From the NCBI GenBank assembly GCA_947650285.1, contig CANTFL010000332.1:310001-374000 (forward strand): a stretch of 64,000 nucleotides of DNA. The letters run 5' to 3'. A model generated the notes under the pieces. It ran no database searches and had not been told where the DNA came from. It saw only the letters and a list, made by a program, of their open reading frames with translations. This document shows positions 21,066-33,289 of this stretch, piece after piece. The stretch is from Hyaloperonospora brassicae. Taxonomy: Eukaryota; Oomycota; Peronosporomycetes; Peronosporales; Peronosporaceae. Numbering within the stretch: the stretch's first letter is position 1; every line of letters starts with the position of its first letter. A program made the position numbers and the translations under genes.

Positions 21066-22570
21066 GGTAACGTAAAGTTTAGCGAGATATCGATAAAGTG
21101 ATCAAGAAGCGGCAAATGGCCAGCTCAACAACATCCCAACCAATGAAGTGCCCCGCAGGTGCTTTTTGATAACAAGTAACATAGATTAAGCAGTTCAATC
21201 TCCCGAAAGACAGTACAGTAGAATTTGTTTAGTATGTGACTATATAGTTTAATCGTCGACATTAATTGTCAACACACCTTTACCCCGAAATTGTTGGAAG
21301 TGCAAGTTGCACTTGCATCGGCTGCAAAAATTCAACCTACGCTAGGGCATATACGGAAAGTTCTATAGGCTTCTACGTGTTGTTTTATACACCACGGATA
21401 TTTGGGTTGGGTAGTTCTCACTTATATTGACAAGCCTGACGAGGTCCCCAACAATTGAAGGGTCAAAATTCAGAAACTATGAAATTTCGATTATCTAATT
21501 TTGGCACAATTTGATGTCTCTTTGTCAAAGTGCCGCTAATACAAACAACGCTGTTCAAAGAAGAAACTTGGACATGATAAATGATGTGAAGCACTACGTA
21601 AACATGTCTGGAGTAAATCGCCTTCTTGTTGCAGCTATGCTGTTTTGGCCAACCCCGACTGCTTTCAAAGCATACAAGATACTAGGCTTAGGCGGTTTCT
21701 TGCTGTCATCCTGCTCGTTCTCAATTTAGGCTCTAAATTAGAAATGTACAACATTAGTTGCTCAGCAGAATAATCCAGCAGGTACCAAACGTCTATCGGG
21801 ATAATATACCTGAATCTGTCTAAAATCGAATGATCCACTTCTTTCCTAGATAATTTATCCTCGTACTGCTACCCACGTTTATATTACTCACGGACTCTAG
21901 GTGCCTCGTCGGTATCGAATCGGAAATTCGTTTGCTTAACAAAGCATCTAAAACTCTCAGTGAAGAAATCTTGGGTACACGCTGAGACTGTCATTATGTA
22001 TCATGACGGATGTCGATTTTTAGCGGCAGGTAGAGAGCATCATCTAGACTTTAAGCGAGAACAACGTATAAAATGCGCCGATGATACGTTTTTTGGTAGC
22101 GTATGATTGCCAGATCACATCGCTTTAACCTTAACGTACTGTTAAGTAGAACAGTATCGGCGCTCCGAGGTTTTGTCCGCTACGAAACATTAACAAGTAG
22201 AATGTGTGCTACAATTTTCCAGGGTTCGCAAGCCTTTTATTTCCAGTACTTTTTTCGAATCTCCTCAGACATGCCGGAAAATGACTAGCGTCATCCGCGC
22301 TCTCATTTCAGCGGTACTGATATCCAAGATTCTGAAATTTGAATGATCTTGCAAGTACAAGTGTCAATAATGAATTGAGTATTTATTGTATCTGGTTTTT
22401 CTTCAGGAGGCGAAAAAGTCGGGGAGGTATAGTGAAGATAAAGCTTTGTAAAAATTAAGCAGATCAAGTCTTGGGCATGGCAAAAAAGCAAATACAGCTG
22501 CATTGTCATCAATTCATTGGCTTCTAATGCAGCGGAGCGACACAGATCCTTGAATCTGAGGAAGGAATTA
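21066..22570. other. gene-poor stretch
   Basis: Only short frames without family features occur here (for example 21511-21729 plus and 22303-22596 minus). I see nothing else. Confidence 0.5.
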
Positions 22571-22574
22571 ACGC

Positions 22575-23025
22575 ACAAATAGCCACTTTGGCTCACAGAA
22601 GCCGACTCAGAGAGTCAACAAGCTCGAGGAGCTGACGGAACCGGTTCCAGGGGACCGAAGATTCATATAATTACAGCAGAGAGTGCTCTTAGAGTAGCTA
22701 TCCTTTGCAAGGCGTTGCTACGCTCTTAAATATCTCAAGACGCCTCATGAGGAATATATCTTAAGTGGTCAAAAGGGGAACTGAACCTTATTTCTTTTTT
22801 ATCGAAAAGATTACCTCAGAATAACGAACTTAGTCCAGACACTCATGTTCTAATTAATATCTCCTGAATGGATCTCGTAATTTGATAGCTTACACGAGTC
22901 AGCCTTCGACAATTGATATGGTGTTCGAATATCATCTTCATTGGGACTCCGTCCCAAGCGTCATTCTCAATGTTATGTAACCCACACATGTTGTGTAATT
23001 CATACATGGGCTGTGCCCCGTTACA
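22575..23025 (-). repeat. diverged LTR remnant of the E2 family
   Basis: It matches the E2 LTRs from the 'acccgactcaaagagtcaacaagctc' region to the terminal CCCCGTTACA, with many substitutions. The first part of the LTR is missing or too decayed to see. It has no adjacent internal sequence. Confidence 0.8.
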
Positions 23026-23284
23026 TCTGTAAATTAGCGTGTCTCATCTATTATAGGACTAGAAGATGAAACGCTTAACATAGAAAGACGATCGTGCAAT
23101 TTGGAACTTGGTAAACGATACGAGGCAATGCCGCAAGCGTGGTCTCGTTGATTCATATAGCGAGGTCTTGCTGAAAAAAGTTACCGCACCAGATTTCCGG
23201 CAAAAAGTCCTTTAGAAAGATTAAAAATTTAAAAAAGCAGTTGATTATACGACGAGGACCAATTTAAATGACGATTATAATCAG

Positions 23285-24411
23285 GGATTGGTTGTTCATC
23301 TTTCACTTTTTCGTTAACCAGAAACCCACACACCAATTAGGGCCTCTGATTGGTCCTAGTGGCAAATCAGAACTTTCTAGTCAACGACTGCTCCAATATC
23401 GAACAAACCTCCTTACAATACCATTTTGGCCAGCTTTCCTATCTTTTAAGTCACAATGACAGACTTGCATCCGCTAGTATCAAAGCTTTTCCGCACGCCT
23501 TAAAAATCCCAAACAGAGCAAGTGCATTGTGTTCAGCAAGTCCATATCTGTTTGTCTTGTATGTTCTGTCAATCGACCACACACAACTATCACTGTACTT
23601 CCGACATATCTCCTTGGCGATGGGGATAATACCAGCAGGTGAGTAATCTATTGATGTGGGTCAACCTGATAGAAGTGTTCACTTGCTCCCAAAGAGTCCA
23701 AGAGATCTAGAAGCGGAGAGCGGCTCGCCAGCATCCTTTTACGATCTGTATGACGCAGATTGTAAACGTCTTGAGCTGTGGCTAAGGCATCATGTTTCTG
23801 CCGCAGTGAGGTTACTGTGCGGCCAGGTGTCACTCTAGCACGTGTTAGAGCCAAGACTTCTTGCCGAGCTTCCCATGTCAAAGTGCGTCCCTGTTATTGG
23901 GCATACTGGTGGGCAAAAGGCTCGTGGTTGCGTTCTCCATTGACAATTTGTACCTTCCAATCTCCAGCTTCTCCCTGCTGTATACGGGCCTTATATATAG
24001 ACCGTAATGCGGCTGGGAGCCATATGCTGGCGTGTCTAGCACCTTGGGGTATGACAGGGCGGTTCGACTGGGAGCAAACAAGAATCAAACCTTTTGCATC
24101 ACCATTTTTTTGTTAACAAACCTTCTTGTGCGTTTGTTAAAAACAGCATAGTCTTCCAGCTGCACATGATCATCAATTGCTGCATTCCCCTCTCTCAGGG
24201 AAGCGTCTATAAGCGGCTGAGGGGTGCAAGGCTTTCCGTTGTGGATTAAAAGGGATTAAAGTTGGTCAAAATAGTAGTGCATGGTGGTTGTTATTAGGGG
24301 TCAGGGAAGTCGTTGAATATTGAGTTCTAATAGGCCATTAACAAATCAGAGGCCCTAATTTTTGGGGTGGGTGCTGGTTAACAAAAAGGTGAGTGATAAA
24401 ATATGAAGGTC
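23285..24411 (-). mobile_element. short Mutator-like (MULE) element
   Basis: The terminal inverted repeats are about 66 bp: left 23285-23350, right 24344-24411 on the other strand. They share TTTTTCGTTAACCAG / TTTTTGTTAACCAG and AATTAGGGCCTCTGATT. A probable 9-bp duplication with two mismatches flanks it (TATAATCAG / TATAATTAC). At 1.1 kb it is far shorter than an autonomous MULE. It keeps only parts of the transposase, so it is an internally deleted, non-autonomous copy. Confidence 0.75.
23400..24095 (-). pseudogene. truncated MULE transposase
   Basis: In minus-strand order there is GDWKVQIVNGERNHEP (about 23950), then EARQEVLALTRARVTPGRTV (about 23870) with the helical region LRQKHDALATAQDVYNLRH. 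A later segment IDRTYKTNRYGLAEHNALAL (about 23570) resembles the start of the MULE catalytic domain. The rest of the DDE domain is absent, and stops and frameshifts are present. It would bind and cut element ends in an intact relative. Confidence 0.65.
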
Positions 24412-24761
24412 TATAATTACGACAATAATACTAGCACTGGAGCAATTTGTTCATTCGCTTGTGATGTGTCAATGTTGTGCAAGGATAAATTGCGCAAGAA
24501 GTGACGCATTACAGAATCCTGATGTCATTTGTTGCAAGTGATTAAATGTCGCATTATTATTAAATCCATTTGTCAATAATGTATTCACTGCAAATAGGTT
24601 TTTGAGTGACTACTACAAGCCACATAGCCAAGCGCATGATGACTTGTAATCGCTTGACAGGCCGTGGAATTTACGCTTTTTCTATCGGCGACATGATGTA
24701 TGAAAATGATAATGTGATATCTTACGTGGCATTTGAGAATACCATGATGATGGATTTATAC

Positions 24762-25291
24762 TGTAGCAAAGCTACACAGCTCCTTAAGTCATAGGAAGAA
24801 TTTAACGCTCTTACGATCAAATTTGGTTCTACGAACCCGACTCAAAGCATCAACAGCTAAGAATGCTAAGGTTTGGTTCAAAGAACCCGACTTAAAGAGT
24901 CAACAAGCTCAGAGATCTTACGGTCCCTGTTCCAAAGGGACCAAACGATTCAAAGAATCAACGCACAGAGTGCACAAGGAGTATCTGCCTTTACAAGGCG
25001 TTGCTACCTCCTCAAACGATCGAAAGACGCCTCAAAGAGGCACGTGTCTTATGTTGGTCAAAATGGGAACTGAAATTTATTTCTTCTTTTAACCTTGAAG
25101 AACACCTCAGAACAACGTCATTAACACACTCGCTGATGTCCTGAAACTCTCAAAAGATATCGGAATCGATGGTTTACAGACATCAGTCTTCAACAATTGA
25201 TACTTTGTTCTAATATCACTTAATAGGGGATCCTTCCCTTGAGTGCACCACACCTATTGTCGACTACCAGTCGACGTGTAACTCCGTTACA
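24762..25291 (-). repeat. E2 3' LTR
   Basis: 530 bp, running from TGTAGCAAAGCTACAC to ACTCCGTTACA, a direct repeat of 58140-58674 with substitutions and small indels. It contains local repeats of 'acccgact-aaag-(a/g)tcaac'. Confidence 0.9.
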
Positions 25292-25303
25292 CCCTCCCCC
25301 ACC
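25292..25303 (-). other. E2 polypurine tract
   Basis: The minus strand reads GGTGGGGGAGGG directly before the 3' LTR. Confidence 0.75.
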
Positions 25304-25401
25304 AGACTGACGCTACCACAATACGTCAATCGAATTCTTTCCTTTGAAGATGACGGTGTGTGTGCGCTTTAACCTTCACGGTTGGCAAAACACGAAAAAC
25401 C

Positions 25402-26487
25402 ATGGCATCTCCACCCAATGAGTCCTCGACTCTCTTTTCCTACCTCGTCATTGATGTGGGGGTGGACTATGGTAGCGATACCGAGATCCATGGTAAAGAG
25501 AGGACAATGTACGACTCACCAGTACACGAGGCACCTCCTCATACTGCACCGAACTCATTTGCCGAGCGTGGCAAATCCAACGCGCCACCGGCGACGCCTC
25601 AAGCACCCATCATGGGCGATGCAATCATCACCAATCCGCTCGATGAGCAACAACGGTTGACTATCCAACGACAAGAGAGGGATCGGCGCCGTATGTAGCT
25701 TGATGCAACCCTTGAGGGTCGTCGTGGCTACCTTTTCACTCCACTCGGTAAGGAAGAACGTATACGCCGAACGACAGGCCGTTATTTGGCAACGTGGGCC
25801 ATTGGCGCTGAGCCAACATCTCCTGATGAGTTGACGAGTCGACAGGTACTTCGCGAGAGGTACCTGCAACCTTACTTGACGACTCAGAGTCAATATAAGT
25901 TGCGACTTGACACGCAAGCACGGGGTGCACCTGTTCCACCGATGTAGGGTATACCCATCCTCCTATTTGCAGGCGAATCTCAGGAGGAAGAAGACAACGC
26001 TTTTATTCGCTGGGTGCATCGGAAACGACACCTCAGCAACGTGTTAGCTCTCAGAGCAAGTGCCGATGTGGCAGACATATGTCTGGAACGAAAGATTCGG
26101 TATGATTACGCCATGCTGAAGGCCAGAGGCCAGTGGCGAACTCGCACACTCTATGCTCCGGCTGTACCGGTCGATGTGAGTGCTGGTCAAGCGGTAACCA
26201 ACTACCCACCTGCCTCCTCCACTATTGGTGAGAAGCGTCTTTGGTCACAGGAAGACCCTTGTCATGATGTTCAAAACATCAACGGTGTATGGGCAATCCT
26301 GACGAAGGGTCATCTCAAACTCCCACGAGTCCTCCGACTCCGGGAACCCTCGCCACTTCACCAGATACTGGTATTAACCTTGACGACGACGTCCTTTCAG
26401 GAGTCGCTCCACATGGAACTGGCGGTTCCCTTGCTCATCGAGAAGCGTCGGAGTAGGTCGGTCTACCGAAGGAGGAGCATGAGATGA
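25402..26487 (+). pseudogene. E2 antisense ORF (opposite pol), nearly intact
   Basis: A single plus-strand frame of 361 codons from ATG at 25402 (another in-frame ATG lies at 25360), interrupted only by TAG at 25696-25698 and TAG at 25945-25947. The product starts with a Ser/Pro/Thr-rich acidic part (ASPPNESSTLFSYLVIDVG), then a charged part (EEERIRR-like, TGRYLATWAIGAEPTSPDEL), then SQEEEDNAFIRWVHRKRHL, ADVADICLERKIRYDYAMLK and GQWRTRTLYAPAVPVD. It begins about 110 bp inside the 3' LTR and overlaps the pol 3' end (pol stop near 26245), so it is convergent with pol. I recognise no family, and the last ~75 codons may be a shadow of the chromodomain. Amino-acid composition and frame length argue for a real gene until recently. 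Confidence 0.6.
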
Positions 26488-27869
26488 TACTTCTCGAGCT
26501 GAGTGGTCTCCGTGAGACATTGGGTAAGACCCAGAGTGCGCTTGACGCGATGCCAGCCCGTGTCCAGGCATTGAAGTTGGTCCAAGCCCGGATGGAGGCT
26601 CCGCTTGACCTCCTGATACGGATTCAGCAACTGATGGCAAGGCCAGCCTACGCGGCGCAAGCGCCTCCAAGTTCACGTGGAACAAATCCCGATATAGATT
26701 AAGTAAGCCGCCGTAGAACACAGGGTGTGTGCTCAGTTTGCGCGTACGGTTGAGCGCATACGCAAGTCCCTTCTTGGCGACGACCGTGAATGGTCCAATG
26801 AAGCGCGGACGCAACTTTGTCTTAAAGACAGCACACACTACATTTGTAGGTAAGTTTTTAGCATTGAGTAGAACTTGGTCTCCGACTTCATAACGTTCAA
26901 TACAACATCTGCCTTTAGCATCGGCTTGTTCTTTCTGCTTGTTTTGGCTATCAGACAGTGCGTCACGCACATGTCGTAAGACATTCAATCGCGTTGCGAG
27001 AAACTCGCTTACCTGTTTTTGAACAGTAGCAGGGCTGATATCAGCAAGCCGATCGGCAACTCCTCCGCCACCAAGCCCATAACCACGCAGTGGTAGCGTT
27101 AACGGAACGCGAGGGTGTGTGTGAGACCATTCACATAGAACGGAGGAAAGCCTGTCAAGGCATGCACGGCGTTGTTCAACGTAAACTCAACGACAGGGAG
27201 CATCGAACTATAAGGCTTAGGCGTTTCAGTGCAAACACTGCGCAAGATGTCACCGATGATGCGATCCACTCGCTCGTTTTGACCATCAGTCTGCGTATGA
27301 TCCGCTGTGGACATGTCCGAACGTGTGCCGAGCACCTTGAAGATGGACTTCCAAAACTTACCAGTGAAGCGAGGATCTCTATCAGAGACAATTGCCAACG
27401 GCAAACTATGGTGTCAAAACACTCGATCGATAAACAGCGTAGCTGTACCTTCACCATCAATGGTATTCGGCACCGCAGCTAAATGAGCCATCTAGCTCAA
27501 ACGGTCAACAAGGAACACAATATTTAAACTGCCATGTGCATCTTTCGGTAATCCGAACATAAAGTCCGTGCTGATGGACTCCCAACACCCCGAGTGTATG
27601 AGTAGACTAGCCAGCGGCGCAGTCGCATGCGCTACGGGTTTTACGCGTGGACACGTTTCACAAGTACGCACATATGTGCTCACCCGTTTGTAAAGTTTGG
27701 TCCACCAATAGCATTGGCTAACCGATCCGTAGGTCTTCTCTCGACTGAGGTGACCGCTAACTGCAGTATCATGCGCCTCATAGATGATCCGATACCTCAA
27801 CTCTTTATCATGGGGTAGAACCATACGAGGAGTATCCTCCACATCCGTGCTATATCACAACAGGCCATG
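26245..27869 (-). pseudogene. E2 pol: integrase and chromodomain
   Basis: In minus-strand order there is a zinc-finger region (SGHLSREKTYGSVSQCYWW, then CETCPRVKP), the core start (TDFMFGLPKDAHGSLNIVF), a core segment with AIVSDRDPRFTGKFWKSIF at about 27400 and TDGQNERVDRIIGDILRSV, the C-terminal FKTKLRPRFIGPFTVVAKKG near 26800, and a chromodomain (YLVKWRGFPESEDSWEFEM near 26330). Damage includes a frameshift at the core start and a stop before the zinc finger. It is cut from RT-RNase H by E3 at 27879/54085. The frame is continuous across the join when E3 and one GGAA are ignored. Confidence 0.88.
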
Positions 27870-27879
27870 ACCGACGGAA

Positions 27880-28068
27880 TGTGGAGAAGCGCCAAGGAAG
27901 AATGACGGTTGTGTGGATCGCGCCATCCGCCTTGAGTGATAAAATAAATTTGAGTGGTGGAGCGCGTACGGAGATAGACCCGTTAGCACGGATGATGGTG
28001 TCACACGACTGAGTGACAGGAAATGACAGTGGAAATTATGCAGAGTGACCCATCATAGATCAAGGCTC
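27880..28068 (+). repeat. E3 5' LTR, truncated
   Basis: TGTGGAGAAGCGC and the next ~180 bp match the start of the 3' LTR (52725-52913). Homology then stops, and gag-like sequence follows almost at once. The remaining ~1.17 kb of LTR, the primer site and the gag start are deleted. Confidence 0.85.
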
Positions 28069-28089
28069 AAAGTCAGTGGATCGCGAAGT

Positions 28090-30045
28090 ATATTTTGAAG
28101 ATTGGCGTTTCGACGATCTCAGGCAAGAGTACCACTTGGAGGAGCTGAAGAACCTGCTGTCGTGAGATCCAGTACTCAAGACGATCAAGCCGAACCTGAC
28201 CGGATCGCTATGCGGACCGATAACAGCGCCCAAACCAACTCCAAACATGTTGAAGGCGCTCCGACGTCTAATCAATCTGCTACGGAGGCGGGGTTTACGG
28301 CGGTAACGTTCAACGCACAAAATATACTATAATGCCACCACGATCGAGTGATCGCTGCCGGACAGTCGCTATGTAAGACGTTGGGTCCGCTTCTAGGCAT
28401 ACGTGACCTTGAAGACAACCCGACGTCGCCGATCGGCGTCTCGGATCAACGGATTACGCCGCGGATCACGATATATCAAGATTTCACGCCGATCAACAAT
28501 TTATTCAAGGAGGACCACTCTGGATCGTCCCGATACGCTTAATCAAAATCGGAAGAGGACTCGATCGATTCGTTCGAGATCCAACGGATGTCGCTAGGAC
28601 CAAAGGGTGCGGATCTGTTGCGCAGGCTTTTGACCGGAATGAGGCTGAAGCGCAAACGGGAAGGCCATCGGCAACGCATTTTATGAACATGGTGGAGTCA
28701 GAACAAGTAAATTCCTATTTTCGAGCAGTCATGAAGAAATACAAGCTTGAAAAAGCTCACATGAACGCTGGACAATCGGTTAACCGCCATCCCGAACCGG
28801 AGATCCACATGCCGGGCATTGACATGAAGTCAGTCGGATTGCGTTCTAATGTATCGCATGACTATGGTCATGAGCATCGGGAGCAAGGAGGCAAGAGATT
28901 AGCGCAGGTGGCGACGACAAAAGCGGCAGGGAGTGGCGTATCTTCTAACCAAAGGATTTGAATGTCTGCCATGGCCAAACTGAAAGAATTGTCCGGCCGA
29001 GAGAAGAATGAAGAACGGGCCAGGAACTGGATCAGTAAGGTGAATTCGGCGTTACTACGCGATTAAGCGCCAGAACTGGAGAAGTGAGTAGTAATCAGCG
29101 ATCTTCTTACAGGACCGGCGCGTGATTGGTTTAACCAGCTCATTCTCTCAACGAGGACTTCGTGGAAGGCACTTCTGGAAGGCTTAATGGCCAAATACGG
29201 AGGTAAGAAAAGTGTTACAGTTAGAATAATCTGCTACCATGCGCGTAAGCGATCGGACGAAACTCCATTAAAGTACTTGTACCGTCTGAATGTGGCCGCG
29301 ATCCGGTCGAAGATCCCAATACGAGATGGATCGCCCACCACTCGCAAGGAACATGTGATCATTACATTGCTACCCTGGACGATCGCGATCTGGCTAGAAT
29401 GCCAACGATGTTACTCCTTGGAGATGCATACGATCTGGAAGCAACGCCGCAAGAATGTGAGAGCATGAAATGTCGAGAGGCTCATGTCTCTGTGGGGTCG
29501 AGTAGATTGTGACAGCGTGTTGCTCCACAGGCGGCCCAAGTGCCATCAAAACCAGCGCGAGCTGTGAGAGCGATTCAAGTGAAAAGCGAGAGCAGTGGAT
29601 CAGACATAGACTCCTGTGGATCAGACTCCGACTCGGTTCGAAGCAACGGGTATATGTCCACGGCTACGGATCGTGCTCAGAAGCCGGATCGACACAATGT
29701 GTCCATGGCGACCGGTGCGGATCGCGCTCAAACCCGGGAGACCCACTCGTTCGAAGTGCTTAAGTCGATTAAGAGAGACACTAAGATCTTGTTAGTTCTT
29801 AAATAGTGTGTACGCACTGTGGGTCGAAGAGACAACTCGATCGCGGATGTTGGAAGAGACTTACGCGTCAGAAGTGTGAACGTAAGGGTCGTCCTGAGGA
29901 CAGGTGCTACTACGTATATTCCGTATGCAAGGACGTCCACGGGGAAGGAAAGTGCCGAATAATCAGTTTTACAACATGATCCGTCAGTGGTTTGTGCCTA
30001 CCAAGCATGCAGGGATGTTGCTAAAACAAGTTGAAAAGATGCTAA
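28090..30045 (+). pseudogene. E3 gag, degraded
   Basis: It matches E4 gag piece by piece: LEELKNLLS (28130), an N-terminal segment (VNSYFRAVMKKYKLEKAHMN, 28705), a capsid segment (ERARNWISKVNSALLRD near 29020; WFNQLILSTRTSWKALLEGL near 29130), CYHARKRSDETPLKYLYRLN near 29240, and a zinc-knuckle region (29810-29960) with damaged cysteines. Stops and frameshifts are numerous. Confidence 0.75.
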
Positions 30046-30112
30046 ATTAGGACGCTCGCCAGGTTGGAATCTGGTACGAGCCGAGTGTTTTAGAATCTGC
30101 TTATATTCATTT

Positions 30113-32640
30113 GTGGAGACTAATTTGGTCGACGGTAGCGATGTCAAACTGGATGATCTACATAATACATGTGATTTTTCAAACGGTCTGCATTCCATTT
30201 CGAGTGTTAGAAGACGTGATGAGTACGTCCGATCGCCCACCAAGATGGGGCTTGTCTTAGCGCCAGGCGAGTCAAGGGGTTATTGGAAATACCACACGCC
30301 AGGAAAATGGTTTAAGCAAGCTAAAGTGATTGTGAAGATTAACAACGAAAAGGCCACATTGCTACTTGACTCAGGAGCTGAGATCTCGATCGTGGACACC
30401 ACCTTTGCTCGTAAGGTAAGATGTGTGATTGACGAGAATAAATAAGGGGTTTGTTGGGATAGGTGAAAACACATACATGACCGAAGGACGTACCATGATC
30501 AAAATCATCCTAACTGGATCGCTGGTGTACAATTTTAATGTTTGGGTGGATGATCAAGTCGGTCAAGAAGTGATCCTGGGTATGTATGTCATGGTGCCTG
30601 CATATATACGTCTGTATTTAGCTGATGGGACGCCGGTATTGCCGAATGAAGTGAGGATTCATCTAGCAGGACGCCAAACTCTGTACGGATCGTCCATGCA
30701 GTCGATAGTGATCCCGGAACAGCATGTAGTCCAACTGGTCAGTAGATCGACATTTATATATATCGGATATACCCAGTTCAACGCCAAGCTCTGGGTGAGG
30801 CGCGATCCAACATTGGTACCCACCGTGACCACCGGGATAGTTCGGATCAAGTTCTGGCAGCTGATAAATCTCAGTGATAAGGTAGTTACTCTAGATTGCG
30901 GACCGACCTTAGGCTGGATTATGGCTGCCTACATGGTGCCTCGATGCCCAGGCTACGTCTCAGTTGGATCGCGACGGTACAACGAGTGGCAGACGCTACC
31001 CTTTGAAGCTACTACTGATAGAGAGTAAAAAGTACCGCCCGCATACGCTGGACCGCTTGTGGATCACCCGACTAACTCTACGCCAAAGCAAAGTTTAGGT
31101 CGGCCTACCGGGAATAATGTTTTAAAAGACAGCCCGACCCACTGAGAGGAAGTTGTTTCCCGTGTCGAACCACTACCACTTGTCGTTAACACGATTAAGG
31201 GGAAGGGCGGAAGCGTTCGAGCACCCGGGGGCCAATGGAAGATGTTGCAACGAATATGGACAGGGATTCCGATCGATCGCATGACGGATCGCATGACGCA
31301 ATCGACGATCGACAAGTGGATCACCGACCTACAAGTGTCATGCCCGTGGTTCACACGATTCACGAACGCACAACGAATGATGAAGCAGGGGGTCAGTCAA
31401 ACAAAGAGGCCGGATATTCATCAGGTGTGACAATCGACGAAGAGCTTGGTACGGATAATGACCGGATCGCAGGAGAATAAAACGTCGCTACCTATCGTAA
31501 TGAAAGTGGGGAGTTGTACGCTGAGGATGTGGAAAAGCACATGGCGATACTGTCCGACATTGGTATGCCCACTGCCGAAGTTGTGAACGAAGATATTCAG
31601 GTAGGAGATCCAGATGTACCGCTGACTGATGACCAAGAACAATTACGACAACGGATCTGGAGAAACAAGCACCTTATTATTGGTAAAAAAAACGCATCCC
31701 GTCCAGCTGCACGAGGGGCGATATGCGATATTGACGTGAGAGGAGCGATCCCGATCGCGCAAAGAGTACGGTCAGTAGCACCCAACTTTCGCGAAAATCT
31801 AGCATATTTGATTTAAGCACTGCTATCGGCCAAAATTATTCGACCCTCCACATCACCTTGGGCCTCGCCGATCTTCGTTATCATCCACAATAATGGCGAG
31901 AACATTCGAATGTGCATCGACTATCGACGGGTAAATCAGTTGACAAGGCTGATGGTGTACCCAATGCCATTAATCAATGAACTTTTACACGACATGGACA
32001 AAGCGATGTGGTACTGCTCACTGGACATGGCAAGCGGATTTTGGGTGGTGGAGGTGACGGAACGATTAAGAAGAATTATAACATTCATCACGCCGTCAGG
32101 CTTCTTTGAATGGCTACGGATGCCGCTTGAATCAAAGAACGCTCCACGTATTTCCCAACACCTGATCGACAATGCATTGTATGGATATATGAAAATCGGT
32201 GCTGATCCGGACACCTCCTCTACGGATTCGTCCAAACGGATCGACGTGTTCACAGAAGGAGAGCCGGACACCAATCAGACACCATATGTGCTAGGTCGAA
32301 GATCGTACATCGATGACATAATGATTCCAGCTACACCGAGGGCCGAATTGTACGAAAGAGTGGATAGATTGCTACGTGCATGCGACAAGTGAAATTTGTC
32401 GATCAGCCTAGTCAAAGTTTTTGGGGACGACGCAAGGTGAATTATCTTGGTCATCAAGTATCACTCGCTGGGCTGGAAGTCCACCCAAAGGATCTCTGAT
32501 CGCTGGTCAACCTTCCGTTTCCTCGAACGCTGCGGTCGATGCAGTCGTTTTTAGGGAGTTTGAATTACTATAGCCGATTCGTTGAAGACTTTGCGATATA
32601 TGCATCAGTGCTATATGAATTACGTGAAGCCGACTTCCAC
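30113..32640 (+). pseudogene. E3 pol: protease and reverse transcriptase
   Basis: The protease has the intact active-site loop LLLDSGAEISIVDT (about 30360-30400). A linker with VILGMYVMVPA follows, then a long variable segment to about 31500. RT starts with ARGAICDIDVRGAIPIAQRV and continues with SPWASPIFVIIHN and the palm motif Tyr-Ile-Asp-Asp at 32306-32317, which is intact. Frameshifts and stops (for example at 31814) break the frame. Confidence 0.85.
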
Positions 32641-32644
32641 GAGA

Positions 32645-33060
32645 TCTGACGCATGGATGAGACGGAACCGACTACACTGAATGGAAAGCAAGTTGACGAC
32701 AGTAAGTGCTGTAGTGATGGCGATGCAGCCCTAAACGTTGTTACAGGGGGCTATTTGACCTCAACCGACAGAAGTCGATGGAAGAAAGCAATTATCTCGT
32801 TCACGATGTTGAAGGATAAGATCGCTAAAACTCCAAATCTTAAACATTATAAACCGGATCGCTCTCCAGTGATCGTGGTCTATGCTATCAAATGGACAGT
32901 ATCTGCAGCTTTGCTACAAGAACACAATAATGTATACTGGCCTGTAACGATCACCAGCAGAATGCTAAAACCTAACAAGCTTAACTATGAAATGGTGGAG
33001 AAAGAAGTTTAAGCTCTGATACGCATCCTGTACATCGGCTTCTATGTTGGTTTCACGAGA
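32645..33060 (+). pseudogene. E3 pol: first (retroviral-type) RNase H
   Basis: It follows RT thumb sequence (LGSLNYYSRFVEDFAIYASV near 32555). It reads WKKAIISFTMLKDKIAKTPN, then VIVVYAIKWTVSAALLQEHN, then VTITSRMLKPNKLNYEMVEK, the usual RNase H layout after Ty3/gypsy RT. The first catalytic Asp (normally after VVYA-) appears replaced. Confidence 0.75.
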
Positions 33061-33289
33061 GATCAAGCTACTCACACGTCATTCAACGTTGGACTGGATG
33101 GTACAATCTTAAGGCCTCCATGGGAGCCGGGGAGATGGGCGGCGTTGCTATCAAATTGGACGCTGTAGATCAAGAAGTGTGAAAAGGGAGAAGATGAATT
33201 ACTTGGTACGCTTGCCGCCAGCATTGGCCCGCGCAAAGAGGTTGATGAGATGTTGATTGCGATCGCCCCGACGAAGCAGCCGAAATATA

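Noticed and set aside
21511..21729. 72-codon frame as a small gene
   Set aside because: No recognisable domain or supporting signals; isolated in decayed sequence.
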